DNA of 64,000 nucleotides from Echinarachnius parma (GCA_037951105.1 JBAMJV010008113.1:62001-126000), one strand, 5' to 3'. Positions 1 through 11,220 are shown, counted from the first letter of the stretch. Made by a program: numbers and translations. The notes: generated by a model from the letters alone, not told the origin.

Positions 1-494
1 CACTTATCTTGAGTCTCAGTTTAGATTGTCAATTCCTCTGATGGTCCTCATAGACAGGTTTGACTTTTTCCATATTTCTTGTTAAGTTTTGACTTTTTGT
101 ATTGTTTGCTCTATCTATTGTTGCTGGTCGATTTTCGTTTTACATTGATCTCTATAAGACACCTTCAGTACTACATGTACTGATTTTTACTGGAATGATG
201 GATCTCCATAATTAGGGATGCATTAGAAAAATCAAAACTCATTTTATTATTTTGTTTAATACCATTATAAGCCAAATAAGGTACAAGAGAAATTTCAAAG
301 CTCTAAGAGATTTTGTTTGAATTTGACGTAGTCAATAATGGATTACTTCAATGAATTGATCACATCCAACTTCATATAGAGGAACATGTACATCATGCTG
401 CAATACATATTTTACTCCCTCTCTCTCTTCCCCTCCCCCCCCCCCCCCCCCCTCCCCCTCCTCTTTTCGCTCTGCTTGTGAAGATGTGACTCAC
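1..494. other. LIAS intron sequence, no gene seen
   Basis: This stretch follows the exon 4 donor (minus strand GTGAGT, ending at 489). No further exon is recognisable. It contains a C-rich homopolymer (about 433-452) next to a CT-rich run, and a phrase resembling 'GACAGGTTTGAC' near 50-63 that recurs around 28.2, 41.4, 47.6 and 50.2 kb, suggesting a dispersed repeat. Confidence 0.6.
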
Positions 495-3400
495 CATTAT
501 AGTAGCTGTAGAAGTTCCATGCTCACCACCTCCCCAGCACTCTCCTATGTTTGGACATTTGGCCTCTTCGCACACCTGTCAAGTAAAATTAAACAATGTA
601 TTAACCCATTGTCTATGAGAATTTGTTGGTATCTGCAAGAATCTTCAAGATTGAAAGAGGCAGATTAACCCGAAGAAGATGATGAGAACATGGTGGGCTC
701 TATACTAACTCTGTGTGGTTTTCAAAAACTACTAGTTAACCCATCAAGGACGAGAGCTATTTTACGGCAAAATTAATCATTAATTACCTCTACAAATTGA
801 CAAAGTTCCTAAATTTGTTCGACCTTTTAATGACATAAAAATAGGTGGAAAATATTTAGTAATTACAATTTAAGACTAATATGAAGTGACTTTGCCGCAA
901 AGTTGCCAATTTAAATGCAAAAATCTGTTTTTAGTATATCTCAATGTGTTGCCAATTTAGGGATTTTCCTAAATTTTAGCGATCTATGTACTAACACATG
1001 TCCGTAGCCAGTAAAACTGTACTGTAGGGCCAGCAAAATATTAATTAAAGTCATAATTTGGGTATCCTGATCAGGTAAATAGATTTTCAAACTAAAAATG
1101 ACATCTCCCATTTCAAGCCCTCATCTATATGGTTTGAGATGAACATCTTATATTTAATGGTAAGTCGTAAGACACTACTGCAAATGTGTTTATAAACAGC
1201 GATTGGAAAAATGTAATTAATCCATTAAAAAACATTCATTAAAGACAGGTCATCAAATTATCCATCCAGCAATTAGTAAAATAATAACACCATGACTGAA
1301 TGATTGCAATATCAAAACAATAAGAACCATAAAAATCCAAGATTGTATAATAGACATAATGGTGAAAAAATAGACTTACTGTGTGAAGATTGAGATTTCT
1401 AAGGTTTTTCTTTATACCGCTGTAATTTTTTCCAATGGGAATTTCTGTTTTTAGCCAGGGTGGTAGTCGTAATCTGTAACAAGCAAAACAACAAACAAAC
1501 AAAAAGGGAGTTAACATGAGAAAAACACTATGAACAGAATATGACAAATCAGAAACGCATATCTTGAATCATTCACTCAAATTTCATAAAATTATAAATT
1601 AATTTATCTGAAAATTGAAGTTTTTTTAAATGTTGTTGTTGTCATTACGGCAATACGACCATTTACATGCCATACACCAGCATGTCAACAACGACATGCT
1701 AGCCATGCATTGTTTATGCAATGCCTACGACATACAGCAGTATGGAATGTCTAACTGGTATGCAGCGAAAAAATTAATATTTTTATTTCGGGGGCTCCTT
1801 TTTCGGGGACTACTTTTATCATCTCGGGGGCTACAAATTTCCGGGCTCTTTTTCGAATTTCAGGGGCTACTATTAAGCTCTAATGCTGTACGTGATCATC
1901 TTATAAGCATTTGATCACGATCCAAAAAGAAAATCCAACCAAAATCCCCAAAATAAAAAATAAAAATTGTTGGGGCTACTTTTTTTTTTTTTGTGGGGGG
2001 GGGGGGGGGGCTCTTTTGGGCATTTCGGGGGCGAATTCGCCCGCCGCCCCCGTGTATTTTTTTCGCTGCTGGTATGAGTGTCAAAGCCTACCTTTTAACT
2101 CCCTTCTCCTTCTTCAGCAGGCCATCATATCCATGGTCATCCTGATCAACATCAAAGTCTCCATCGATAAAGTCCGCCAGGCCTGGTCCCGCCGCGATTT
2201 TATCCTTCTGATCCTGTGTCAGTGTTCCATAGCTTCTGCATGAACAGCTGCTAGCGTATTGCGAGTTCTTTGCACACGTTAGTCGCTGAAAGATAAACGC
2301 ATTCAATGTATCTCGTATGAAAATAACGATCTCACAAAATAGTTCTAAATGTTACTGTGCTGTAACCGATCATCGGATCGGCATGCCGATCACGATCCGA
2401 TCATACATGATCGGACCGTTTTTGCCGATTTCGATCATGCAGACAAAATCGGAAGATCGGATCGGGAAAAAAAAAAAAAAAAAATCCGTTTTTTTTTCTT
2501 TGGAAAATGATCCCAAAAAACATATTTTGGGAATATAAATGAATACCAAAGCAACATATCTACATATGAATAAGCCCAATGTAATCTTGTATGGGTATGC
2601 TTTCATTTAAAACTGATTACCTCTCCTTTTACAAAATTATTCGCGCCGATTTTGAGCTTAGTCCCATGTGTTTCTGAAAGGTTACGCCAAATTAATCACA
2701 TGGGACTAAGCTCAGAATCGGCGTGAATAATTTTGTAAAAGAAGAGGTAAGCAGTTTGAAATGAAAGCATACCCGTACAAGATTACCTTGGCCTTATTAA
2801 TATGGATATATGTTGCTTTGGTATTCATTTATATTCCCAAAATGTGTTTTTGGGGGATCATTTTCCAAAGAAAAAAAACAACTAATAATCCGATTTCGAA
2901 GATCGAAAACATTTTGCCGATACGATCAAACGATCCGATCATCAAGGTCAGTTACAGCACTAGTTTTGGCTCATTAACTCATGAACTTATATTTGTGTGG
3001 TTCCACATGCTCAGATTAGAATAGACAACAACAAAAATAGTAATGCTGTATTGCTGTAAGTGACCTTCATGATAGGATTGTTTGACCTGATAGCCAAACT
3101 TTGAAGTTTGATCTATGATCGAAATCAGAAGCAAAAATTGGACAGCATAGCTGCATGCATTTTGTTTTTATACTAAGATTAGTAAATGAGCTGTAGAAAG
3201 GCCAATAACCATTCTGCCATAATGGTCTTTTTATCTACATCATTTCCCTAGTGAATCATAATTTAACTGATATCATGTTTATTCATGCTGTGAGGAAAGA
3301 TTTGGAGTTGGAAAGTTTATCAGATTGGACATTTCATTGCATCTGCCACACTATACAGGGTGGCCCAGCAAAAAACGGAACTGGGCACTTCCCAAAATAT

Positions 3401-5453
3401 ACTAACAAAATGATTATGTCCATCAGTAGGGTATCTTTTCCAATGAAAAACGATACCAAGAACAGAAATATTGGTCGTGTAGTTTTTGTTTTAGGGCGCT
3501 CTGAGTGACACCATGTCAGGTTCCCATTTTTGTCAATTTTTACTAAGTCAGTGCCTGATAAATCGCACTTACCGCCCGTCATATCATCAAACAACCATTC
3601 CCATTCTCTAGGCACACAGCTCGTTGTTCAATGCTATGATGGGCAGTAAGTGCGATTTATCAGGCACTGACTTGGTACAAATTGACAAAAATGGGAGCCT
3701 GACATGGTGTCACTCAGAGCGCCCTAAAACAAAAACTACACGACCAAAATTACTGTTCTTGGTATCGTTTTTCATTGGAAAGGATACCCTATCCGATGGA
3801 CATAATTATTTTGTTACTATATTTTGGGAAGTGCCCCGTTCCGGTTTTTTGGGCCACCCTGTATAGCCTGGCTACCATTTCCCTGCATAGCTCATCAATG
3901 CACAGATTTAAAGTGTCAATCAAAGCATGATCAGATTGTGATTGAATGCAGATTCGAACCTCAGCATACAATCGATCAGGATCCAATCATGCCATGATTG
4001 ACACTTTCATTTATTTATTTCTTCTGATCTGCGCATAAAAACAAAAATAAAATGCAGATTTTTGCTTTGTTTTGCATACTGTAGTATTGATTTTCTTTAT
4101 TCATCAATAATACAACATTATATTAATACAAATTGAAATATTATGTTTTACATTATATTGAAAAATTATGTTCACAAGTAATTATACAAAATTAAACGTT
4201 TTATCATGTAATAACTAAATATTGACATACAAACATTACAAGAATCATAACTCTAGAGAACGCCAGCGCGAAGCGCTGGTATTCTAGGTCCAGCTAATAC
4301 TGCCCCCAAATTATACATTTTATGTGCACGATAATTGTGCTTAAAATGATTATGATACGGTACTTACCACCGATGTGCGCACAAATATGTGATACAACTT
4401 TGGGGTGGATAAAAATGATGATTTTTCGCACCATTCCGCATCAAAATGAGTGATTTATGCACCTCCTCGACTTCTCTCCGTGTTGTATCGCGACTTCTGG
4501 ACGATCGATGACCGTACGTACGTACGACCACTAAACGCACGCGTCATGATACAACACGGAGAGAAGTCGAGGTGCATAAATCACTCATTTTGATGCGGAA
4601 TGGAGCGAAAAATCATCATTTTTATCCACCCCAAAATTGTATCACATATTTGTGCGCTCATCGGTGGTAAGTACCGTATCATATGTATCATTTTAAGCAC
4701 AATTATCGTGCACATAAAATGTATAATTCGGGGGCAGTATTAGCTGGACCTAGAACGCCAGCGCGAAGCGCTGGCGTTCTCTAGAGTTACAAGAATCATA
4801 GACATAGAATGAAGAATCATTTGTTTAAAAAAGATATAAATTATAAACAAACTAAAAAAGAAAGAAGAAGAAAAAAAATAGAGAGAAATAGATTAAATAT
4901 CCTTTGATAAATCTTTCTTGAAGTTTGGAATCACACTCACAGATTCACATACAGACGTACAACTTACAATAACAAGGTCAAGGAAGAAACCAATTTTTTT
5001 TTTTTTTTTTTCATTCCGATTTTCGATCATAAATCAGACTCAAAGTTTGCCGATCCGATCATCAAGGCCAAGGTCATACATTATACAGCATTACATGTTG
5101 GCATGAAGATCTACACTCCATCCTGTCCAGAGGCAGAGATGATGATGATGATGATCATCATCATAGATAGGGTATTTATGCAGCCAGCACATATCACCGC
5201 GCCGAAGCTTGCCACGACCACGTTCTAGCTCCAACCGCCACCGGGGCGAAGCAGGCGGAGACTTCTCCCACGACACCGTAGTTAATGCGTAGCCCGTAGT
5301 CGATAGAATTAGAAAGCTAAAAGCAACTTATATGACGGGAAACAAGTATAAATATTGCTTGTAATCACTTTCCCCTTGAAATTGAGATTGAGAAAGATAT
5401 TCAAGTATACTTACCGAAGAAATTAATGGCGCAATTCGTCTAACTGACTTCAT
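495..5453 (-). CDS. LIAS: Lipoyl synthase, 5' part of gene (4 exons, continues off left edge)
   Basis: Mitochondrial radical-SAM enzyme that inserts two sulfurs into octanoyl groups to make lipoate. Exons on the minus strand are 5453-5415, 2285-2092, 1473-1380 and 575-495, all with GT donors and AG acceptors. Phases join cleanly (0, 2, 0) to give 136 residues. Exon 1 reads [13 protein letters not shown], a basic, hydrophobic start typical of a mitochondrial presequence; this exon is the least certain. Exon 2 has the LIAS-type stretch [11 protein letters not shown]. Exon 3 has [12 protein letters not shown] and NLRNLNLHT. Exon 4 has [14 protein letters not shown], the CX4CX5C motif that ligates the auxiliary [4Fe-4S] cluster consumed as sulfur donor. 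The radical-SAM CX3CX2C exon should lie beyond position 1. Intron 1 (2286-5414) is filled with fold-back elements, and a hAT-like insertion sits 24 bp beyond the exon 2 donor. Family assignment is very secure. Confidence 0.93.
1763..2068. mobile_element. hAT-like MITE, 306 bp, in LIAS intron 2
   Basis: Terminal inverted repeats CAGCGAAAAAA / TTTTTTTCGCTG are flanked by a perfect 8-bp target duplication CTGGTATG (1755-1762 and 2069-2076). An 8-bp duplication and CAG-type ends are hAT hallmarks. The interior repeats GGGGGCTACTTTT-like phrases and a G16-class homopolymer. It has no coding capacity and lies 24 bp from the exon 2 splice donor at 2092. Confidence 0.85.
2357..2960. mobile_element. 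Fold-back MITE, about 604 bp, in LIAS intron 1
   Basis: The two halves are long inverted copies. Ends are GTGCTGTAAC (2357-2366) and GTTACAGCAC (2951-2960), and the pairing continues through the CGATC-rich arms to a centre near 2675, where the two copies of GGACTAAGCTC-type sequence face each other. Similar peptides appear on opposite strands only because of this symmetry; they are not genes. A related fragment lies at 5040-5080. Confidence 0.85.
3356..3861. mobile_element. Fold-back mariner-like MITE, about 506 bp
   Basis: Inverted arms begin CAGGGTGGCCCA and end TGGGCCACCCTG, each bordered by TA, as in Tc1/mariner insertions. The arms pair over most of the length around a centre near 3610. 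No transposase is encoded. Confidence 0.85.
4250..4786. mobile_element. Near-perfect fold-back element with terminal mini-hairpins and 14-bp flanking direct repeats
   Basis: The element is one long inverted repeat centred near 4520. Each end carries CTCTAGAG followed by a short hairpin in which GCCAGCGC and GCGCTGGC flank GAA. It is flanked by the 14-bp direct repeat TTACAAGAATCATA (4236-4249 and 4787-4800), longer than the target duplications of common DNA transposon superfamilies. No ORF. Its superfamily is unknown to me. Confidence 0.8.
5000..5090. repeat. Remnant related to the 2357-2960 fold-back element
   Basis: A poly-T run is followed by CCGATTTTCGATCATAAA, then CCGATCCGATCATCAAGG and a GTCATA-type end, matching the right arm of the 2357-2960 element. 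It appears to be a truncated copy. Confidence 0.6.
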
Positions 5454-5833
5454 TTTAATTTACTGAAAGTCAAGCCTGGCTGCTGGCAGAAACTAAGTTG
5501 TGATTACGAAAGTCTCAATAACCGGGACTAACAGACAATTACCGCATAAACTCTGGGTGAGCCGTTAAAGTGGTCCGTTCGCGGGTATTGAGTAAAGTAT
5601 ATTGTGATCGCAAAGAGCCGAGGATAACCAAAGACCACCAATAAAAACCGCAGAGGCTGAGATATCCACTGGCAAGTACTGCACTACACCACTTGAACCG
5701 TGGGATCAAATCATACACAATTGTCACCACTGCTGCATGCTTGTAGCTGCCATTTTTGCCCCGGCGCTCCTGAAAATAATTTTGGAAACAGTGCAGGTGC
5801 ATCAGTTTGCTTTGAGCCTTCTGGAGGAACATC
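5454..5833. promoter_or_regulatory. Head-to-head interval, possible bidirectional promoter
   Basis: 380 bp separate the LIAS start codon (minus, 5453) from the ATG of a putative plus-strand exon (5834). It is more GC-balanced than the surroundings and free of the repeat families seen nearby. No clear TATA box is seen. Promoter function is inference from gene arrangement alone. Confidence 0.35.
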
Positions 5834-5906
5834 ATGGCGTCGCCCCTGTTTTTGGAGGATTTGATTTTACCAACCGTTATTTCTCTTTTACATGCTTATC
5901 AACTGG
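5834..5906 (+). CDS. Putative first coding exon of an unidentified plus-strand gene
   Basis: ATG at 5834 in a good context opens a hydrophobic peptide (MASPLFLEDLILPTVISLL...) and runs into a consensus donor, GGTAAGT, at 5907. I do not recognise the protein. The next plausible acceptor downstream is at 11475, past the LTR element, but joining them puts the transposase-derived frame out of phase (phase 1 against a required 2). It could be a 5' leader exon with an upstream ORF, the start of a different gene, or chance. Confidence 0.3.
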
Positions 5907-5991
5907 GTAAGTAATAATAAGATTATGGAAGACAGTAAATTACTAAAATTACTACTAAATAACTAAATTAGTGTAATAATTGCACTGCATA

Positions 5992-6114
5992 ATAAATAAG
6001 ATCTGACTATTTGTGTCGGTCGATCAGTCGACTTCAACAATGATCACGGTCTATAAACAAATAAGATAAAGAAAGATACCCTTAATTAACATCAGAATAT
6101 AACATAATCCTCTA
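5992..6114 (-). repeat. 3' LTR of the Ty3/gypsy element
   Basis: 123 bp matching 11219-11341 with no gaps and one substitution (G versus A near 6065). The exact edges are uncertain by about 5 bp because flanking AT-rich bases coincide. Confidence 0.9.
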
Positions 6115-6125
6115 TCTCCCCCCAA
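6114..6125 (-). promoter_or_regulatory. Polypurine tract of the LTR element
   Basis: On the element strand this reads TTGGGGGGAGAT directly before the 3' LTR, the expected position of the plus-strand primer that RNase H leaves during reverse transcription. Confidence 0.75.
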
Positions 6126-6359
6126 GTCTTTGGTGCCAAAAAACCGAAAGTCTAACAGTGCGACAAAGACTTAAGATATGACTCAATAATCAACGACAAG
6201 TATAAAAATGTAAGAACAAGAAACATAAACGCGAACCAGGCTAAAACGAAACCTAACACATGACGGAAGGTCATCAAAGAACTACCAAAACAATAAATGC
6301 AATAGCCAAATATCATGTTAAAAGTCCAAGACATAGGGCAAATCGTTCGAGTGTCAATG

Positions 6360-9300
6360 TCACATGTCATAATCTGAGTGCCAGGCGGGTTTGGCTGGGC
6401 GACGGGTAGATCGCCTAGAAGGAGCACTGGCCCGTCTGGGGGGCTGGGAAGGCGACAACGGAGGGTTAACACCGACGGGCGTTAGCGGCCGCAACTGCGT
6501 GTCGACAGACGAGGGGACAGGATCAACCACAGATGGGCGAAGAGGACGACGGGGCGTGCCATGGACCATTCCAGAAGAAGCGGCAGGGGTCGTTGGCGTT
6601 GCCCGGGCAGGGGGCATGACAGGTCCCGGCGGGCTGGTGGCAGGGGTGTCAGGGCACGTCAACGGTGGCGGCAGGGCTGTCGCAGGGCCGGAAGCGGGAT
6701 CCCCAGGCCGATCAGTAGGACGCGGCAGGGCCCCAAGGTCTGGCCGCAGGATGGGCTGCCGAGTACCCTGACGAGGTGTGCCAAAGTCACCGTCCATCAC
6801 CAAGGGAGGGGGTCGTGGGTACACTGGAACGTACTGTCTCAGGAACTTCCTGTTCCGTAGTGTAACTCTCCCGGAGCCGTCGACGCGGATCACGTATTGG
6901 TCGAACTGGCGTACTTCGACCACTACCCCAGTCTTGTCCCATTTAAGGGGGTGGGAACCCATCTGGTTCTGTACGCGGACATGGTCACCAACCGTAAGGG
7001 GCGGAAGTCGCTTGGTGTGCTCCGACCAGCGTTCAGCGCTTCTCATGTGGCGATTGCGCAGCGCATCTTCCCGAGCCGCGAAGGTCTCGCACCAAGTGCG
7101 GTGAGGCTCATATTTGCCGGGCGCAACCGGGATGAAGTCCCGAATAGGATGACCGAATACGCACATGGCGGGGGAGAGCTTGGTGTCCCTGTCAGGCGTG
7201 TTCCTGTACTGAAGCATCGCACGTTGGAATGCGTCAGTGTCAAGGGCACCGGTAGGGCTGGTGTTGTCCAGGAGAAGGCGCTTGACCGTCTTCACACCCA
7301 CTTCTGCGCGACAGTTGCTATGGGGGTATGCCACGGAGGAGAGGCGATGATGGATACCCCAGTCCTGGAGGAATCGACGTGTGGCTGCTGCCGTAAATTC
7401 GGGGCCACCATCTGAGGCCAGCTCGTCAGGGATGCCGAATGTGACAAAGATGCGTCGCAGGCAAGCGGTGAGGCCATCTGCGCCGTGGGTAGACCTCTCA
7501 ACGATCGGCCAGTTGGAGTATCGGTCGACGACGACCAAGTAATTGCAGCCTTTGTAATGGAAGAAGTCGGCACAAATACATTGGAATGGGTAGACCGGGG
7601 ACGTCAGCGGAGTTGGCGGCGAACTAGGGTTGGACGGCGCGATCCGATTGCAATGGTCGCACCTAGCACGAAGGGTGGAGATGGCAGGGGTGATGCCAGG
7701 CCAGAAGACAGATGCCTCTGCCCTGGCAGTCATGGAGGTGACCCCCTGGTGGGCAGCATGAAGGTGGGTCAGCACTTCCTCCCTGAGAGAAGGGGGGATA
7801 ACCACGCGGTCCTTGTAAAGCACAACTCCGTCAACTGTATAGAGATCGTCCCGAAACTGGAAGTAGTCACGGAGGGGGCCTGGGAGTTCATGGCGGAAGG
7901 CTGGCAGGCCGGACTCGACGAAGCCAACGAGGGAATGCATGTCCTCGTCGCTGGCTGTAGCAGTACGCACCCTGTCCCACGTGACAGATTTGAGGCGAAG
8001 GGAGTCCAGGGAGGACACGGAAGACGAGAGGATACCTGATTCGATGGCGTCAGCATCCGTGTCAGCGCGAAAGCCAGCCATGAGTGTCATGGGTTCTGTC
8101 AAGCTGTTTGGGGGAGGACCAATGGTCGCGACATCGTCAGGCAGGTGAAGCTTCAGAGGCGCACCAGTCGGGTGACGTGAGAGACAGTCTGTTGCACGGT
8201 GTCGGACACCTGGGACATGGACGATCCGGAACCTGTATCGCAGGGTTTTCTCTTTCAAGTTCCTCAGACGGGGGTTGGGGATGTCTGCCAGGGAGCGGTC
8301 AGTGAGGATCTTCAAAAGGGGCTTGTGGTCGACAGCAAGGATGAGGTCCTCACATCCAAGTACGAAGTATCTGGCCTTGTCTAGGGCATCAGCCACGGCG
8401 AGGGCCTCGCCTTCGATCGGAGCATAGCGCGATTCAGCGGCGTGCGTGAACCTGCTGCCTACAAGCGTGATTTGCCATCCCGTGGGACAACAAAATGGTT
8501 CCGAGGAATTGCAGGTGCAGTGTTTCTGGAGAAGCCAGAAGCCAATGCCATGCTTTGACCAATCTGTAGCCAGGCAAGTGGGCTTGCTCGGGTCAAAGAT
8601 CCTCACACCCTCTTCGATTTCATTGGCGATGATGGCTTTGGAGTCATCAAAGGCACTCTGGAGCGCCTCGTCCCACGTGAAGGCTGTGGCAGGCTTCAGG
8701 AGCTGGCGGAACGGCAGCATCTTTGCAGTCATGCTGAAGGCATAGGACACTTGGTTGACAAGCCCGAACCAAGAGCGCACGTCGGTGATGTTCTTTGGTG
8801 TCGGGAAGTCCAGGATGGCCTGTAAGTATTTCTTGCATGGACGGACATTGTCGGGGGTGATCTCAAATCCAGCAAACTCAACAACATCTGCGCCCAGCAC
8901 GAACTTGTCAGGGTTGAGGGTTACGCCATTCCGACCGCAGACATCCAGCCACTCGACAGCTTGGAAGTAGCTATCCGCCAATGTGTCCGCCCATAGCAGG
9001 ACGTCATCCACACATTTGGTTTTGTTGTGAATGTCCGACACGATCTCGTCATAGCGTCTGGTGTATCCATCACCGGAGGCAATGTACCCTTGAGGGGCTG
9101 TCTTGTAGCGGTATCTGCCCCAGGGGGTAATGAAGGTGGTCAGGTGGCGGTCCTCTCTGCAGAGTGGCACGCTGTGGTAACCATTCCATGCGTCAAATAC
9201 CGTTTTTTTCTTCATGTGTGGCACCGATCGTGCCTGGTGAAACGGCGACAGTGTGTGATGCGTCTCGCGTGTTGCGTGGGCATTGAGCGCCTGGAAATCG

Positions 9301-11198
9301 ACAGTTCGTCTCGGTGTGCCATTCTTCTTTGCGCAAACTACCATCCGATGACACCAGGTAACAGGCTCGCCAATGGGGACCGGTTCCAGCACACCCAACT
9401 GCACGTCATGATCTAATCCAGCTTTCACAGCATCCCGCCAGTGGAGTGGGACAGGTACTGGTGTGTGATGCGCAACTGGATCAGCGTCGGGGTCGACCAT
9501 CAGTTTCAAGGGAGGGCTGTCCATGAGGGTCAAGGGTTGGTGTTCACAAGTGTTGAATGTGCTTGATTGGTAGTACTTGAGGAGGTGCTGTTGTAGCTTC
9601 AGACGGTTGTCATCAGTGGCAGGAAATGGCAGCGTCGTCGGAGGCGGTGGGGGCCGTTGACGCCTGGGGCAGTTACAAGTTTCTCCAGGGCCGTCTTGAA
9701 GGGCTGCTTGCGTACCCATCTGGTGTGCCGGCTGGGTGGTACCCAACGTAGGGAAGGTATCAGGAATGATCTCCAGGGCGATGCATGCCTCCTTGCTGAG
9801 GAAGAGTCTGTCAGAGCTGTCCGTGACATAGGTCATTTGCCGAGTTTCAATAACCTGTCCTCGCGCGCCTCTGCCAGAGAAACGGATGATGGCGGCCCCA
9901 AGGATCCGGATGCCGCCGTTTGTAGCGGTGTGCATCCGCATGTCGACCGGTAGGAGATCTGATTGGCGTAAACCAATGCGGCGGATGACCTTCATACCAG
10001 CAAGGCAGCTCTGGCACCCTGTGTCCGCCATAGCAGAAACAGAGCAAGACACTGTAGGGGTAGATAGGTTGAAACCGAAGGCATTGTAGTCATCAGGCAC
10101 GATCCTGACGGTCACGTCAATGAACGGCTGGGGCGTTGACCGTTTCTTGAGCCACGTATTGGAGAGGTCGTCATACACGTGGTGGTCGAAGGGGACTGCT
10201 GATCCACGATGAGGCCTTACTGGAGCGTGGCAGGAGCAAAGGGCATCAAAGATAGCGCCTTCATTAGCACTTGGGGCGCCGGGTGATGAACGTTTAGGTT
10301 TGTCCTTACTGCGGCATACGCTCTCCATGTGATTGGGCCTATCACAATGTGTGCACCTGTGGCCATATGCTGGACATTGAGTTTGACGGACGCGGGCTGG
10401 GGCACTCTTCCCATGTCCTCTCCTGCCGCAGTAACCACAGGGGTCCTGTTGCTCCTTGACAGTTGTCTGCTTGGCCTTCCTGTAGGTGCTGCTAGCCGCA
10501 TCCACTGATGAGTGGGAGTCCAGGAGCGAGGAGGCGGATCGTTTACCGGCTTCTTTGGCTTCGACGAACTGGAAGACCTCCTCCAGCATCATGTCCTGAT
10601 TCTTGTTGCCAAGGAGGTCAAGCTGGATTTCGGGGTCGCTGATGCCCCGAGTGAGGACATCCCGCATGATGGCGTCAGTGTAGTTAACGTCGGCGTCACA
10701 GCCGGGGCACTTGATGAGGAATTTGCAGATGTCTGCTTGGCCACGGAGGCGGGCCCCATAACTGCGTACTGTTTCATCTCGGTCCTGGCGCATATTATGA
10801 AGCGCGACACGGGCCACCATGGAGTTCTCCTCACGGACTGCCAGGGTCTTGATGGCTGCCAGAACATCGTCCACGGGTTTGCCGGTCAGACTCCCACCAG
10901 CTGACCTTGTGAGGTCTCTACGTAGGGGTTCGTCGCAACATTCGAGCAGCTGGATAACTTTGTCCTTGCCGGTGACCTTTGTGGCTGCAACATAATCAGT
11001 CCATCGAGACACGAAGTATGCCCATTCTTCACTTGAGCCAGCCGCAGCAACTGTAGGGCGTTTAACCTGCTCCACCTTGGCGGTAGGTCCAGCAGTGTGG
11101 AAAGCGCTGTGGGCAGTGATTAAGGCAGCTACAATGGCAGTCTCAAGATCCGGGGTAGTGTAGTCACACCCAGGGATGGGGCAGGCGACGGCAGGCAT
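6360..11198 (-). CDS. Gag-Pol polyprotein of Ty3/gypsy-type retrotransposon
   Basis: 1612 aa in one frame. Gag includes zinc-finger cysteines at about residues 254-295; the second is a canonical CX2CX4HX4C knuckle (CTHCDRPNHMESVC), the first is stretched. An aspartic protease motif ADTG is at 391-394. Reverse transcriptase spans about 600-790, with DFQALNA and the catalytic box CVDD (729-732) in place of the usual Y/F-x-DD. RNase H follows (LATDWSKHGIGF). The integrase has an HHCC finger (HLHAAHQG...CDHC) and the D, D, E residues in CADFFH, SDGGPEF and the CRAEVGVK helix. A Pro-rich C-terminus ends shortly before the purine tract. Gag and pol are fused with no frameshift. The start ATG lies only 12 nt after the proposed priming site. 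All catalytic residues I can identify are present. Confidence 0.96.
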   Translation of the reverse strand: MPAVACPIPGCDYTTPDLETAIVAALITAHSAFHTAGPTAKVEQVKRPTVAAAGSSEEWAYFVSRWTDYVAATKVTGKDKVIQLLECCDEPLRRDLTRSAGGSLTGKPVDDVLAAIKTLAVREENSMVARVALHNMRQDRDETVRSYGARLRGQADICKFLIKCPGCDADVNYTDAIMRDVLTRGISDPEIQLDLLGNKNQDMMLEEVFQFVEAKEAGKRSASSLLDSHSSVDAASSTYRKAKQTTVKEQQDPCGYCGRRGHGKSAPARVRQTQCPAYGHRCTHCDRPNHMESVCRSKDKPKRSSPGAPSANEGAIFDALCSCHAPVRPHRGSAVPFDHHVYDDLSNTWLKKRSTPQPFIDVTVRIVPDDYNAFGFNLSTPTVSCSVSAMADTGCQSCLAGMKVIRRIGLRQSDLLPVDMRMHTATNGGIRILGAAIIRFSGRGARGQVIETRQMTYVTDSSDRLFLSKEACIALEIIPDTFPTLGTTQPAHQMGTQAALQDGPGETCNCPRRQRPPPPPTTLPFPATDDNRLKLQQHLLKYYQSSTFNTCEHQPLTLMDSPPLKLMVDPDADPVAHHTPVPVPLHWRDAVKAGLDHDVQLGVLEPVPIGEPVTWCHRMVVCAKKNGTPRRTVDFQALNAHATRETHHTLSPFHQARSVPHMKKKTVFDAWNGYHSVPLCREDRHLTTFITPWGRYRYKTAPQGYIASGDGYTRRYDEIVSDIHNKTKCVDDVLLWADTLADSYFQAVEWLDVCGRNGVTLNPDKFVLGADVVEFAGFEITPDNVRPCKKYLQAILDFPTPKNITDVRSWFGLVNQVSYAFSMTAKMLPFRQLLKPATAFTWDEALQSAFDDSKAIIANEIEEGVRIFDPSKPTCLATDWSKHGIGFWLLQKHCTCNSSEPFCCPTGWQITLVGSRFTHAAESRYAPIEGEALAVADALDKARYFVLGCEDLILAVDHKPLLKILTDRSLADIPNPRLRNLKEKTLRYRFRIVHVPGVRHRATDCLSRHPTGAPLKLHLPDDVATIGPPPNSLTEPMTLMAGFRADTDADAIESGILSSSVSSLDSLRLKSVTWDRVRTATASDEDMHSLVGFVESGLPAFRHELPGPLRDYFQFRDDLYTVDGVVLYKDRVVIPPSLREEVLTHLHAAHQGVTSMTARAEASVFWPGITPAISTLRARCDHCNRIAPSNPSSPPTPLTSPVYPFQCICADFFHYKGCNYLVVVDRYSNWPIVERSTHGADGLTACLRRIFVTFGIPDELASDGGPEFTAAATRRFLQDWGIHHRLSSVAYPHSNCRAEVGVKTVKRLLLDNTSPTGALDTDAFQRAMLQYRNTPDRDTKLSPAMCVFGHPIRDFIPVAPGKYEPHRTWCETFAAREDALRNRHMRSAERWSEHTKRLPPLTVGDHVRVQNQMGSHPLKWDKTGVVVEVRQFDQYVIRVDGSGRVTLRNRKFLRQYVPVYPRPPPLVMDGDFGTPRQGTRQPILRPDLGALPRPTDRPGDPASGPATALPPPLTCPDTPATSPPGPVMPPARATPTTPAASSGMVHGTPRRPLRPSVVDPVPSSVDTQLRPLTPVGVNPPLSPSQPPRRASAPSRRSTRRPAKPAWHSDYDM

Positions 11199-11209
11199 GG
11201 CTGATAGTC

Positions 11210-11220
11210 ACCGTGATCAT
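11210..11220 (-). promoter_or_regulatory. Candidate self-primer binding site
   Basis: On the element RNA, ATGATCACGGT lies immediately after the 5' LTR. Its exact reverse complement ACCGTGATCAT occurs within the LTR at 11277-11267. No tRNA 3'-end complement beginning TGG is seen at this position. The arrangement matches the 11-nt self-priming known for fission-yeast Tf1. This is inference; the transcription start is not known. Confidence 0.5.

Noticed and set aside
5539-5835. 98-aa minus-strand ORF upstream of LIAS
   Set aside because: Lies in the head-to-head interval. No recognisable family and no splice join to LIAS exon 1. Possibly a chance ORF.
6391-10904. Plus-strand ORFs up to 184 aa opposite gag-pol
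   Set aside because: Antisense shadows of the long minus-strand gag-pol frame, with no domain signal.
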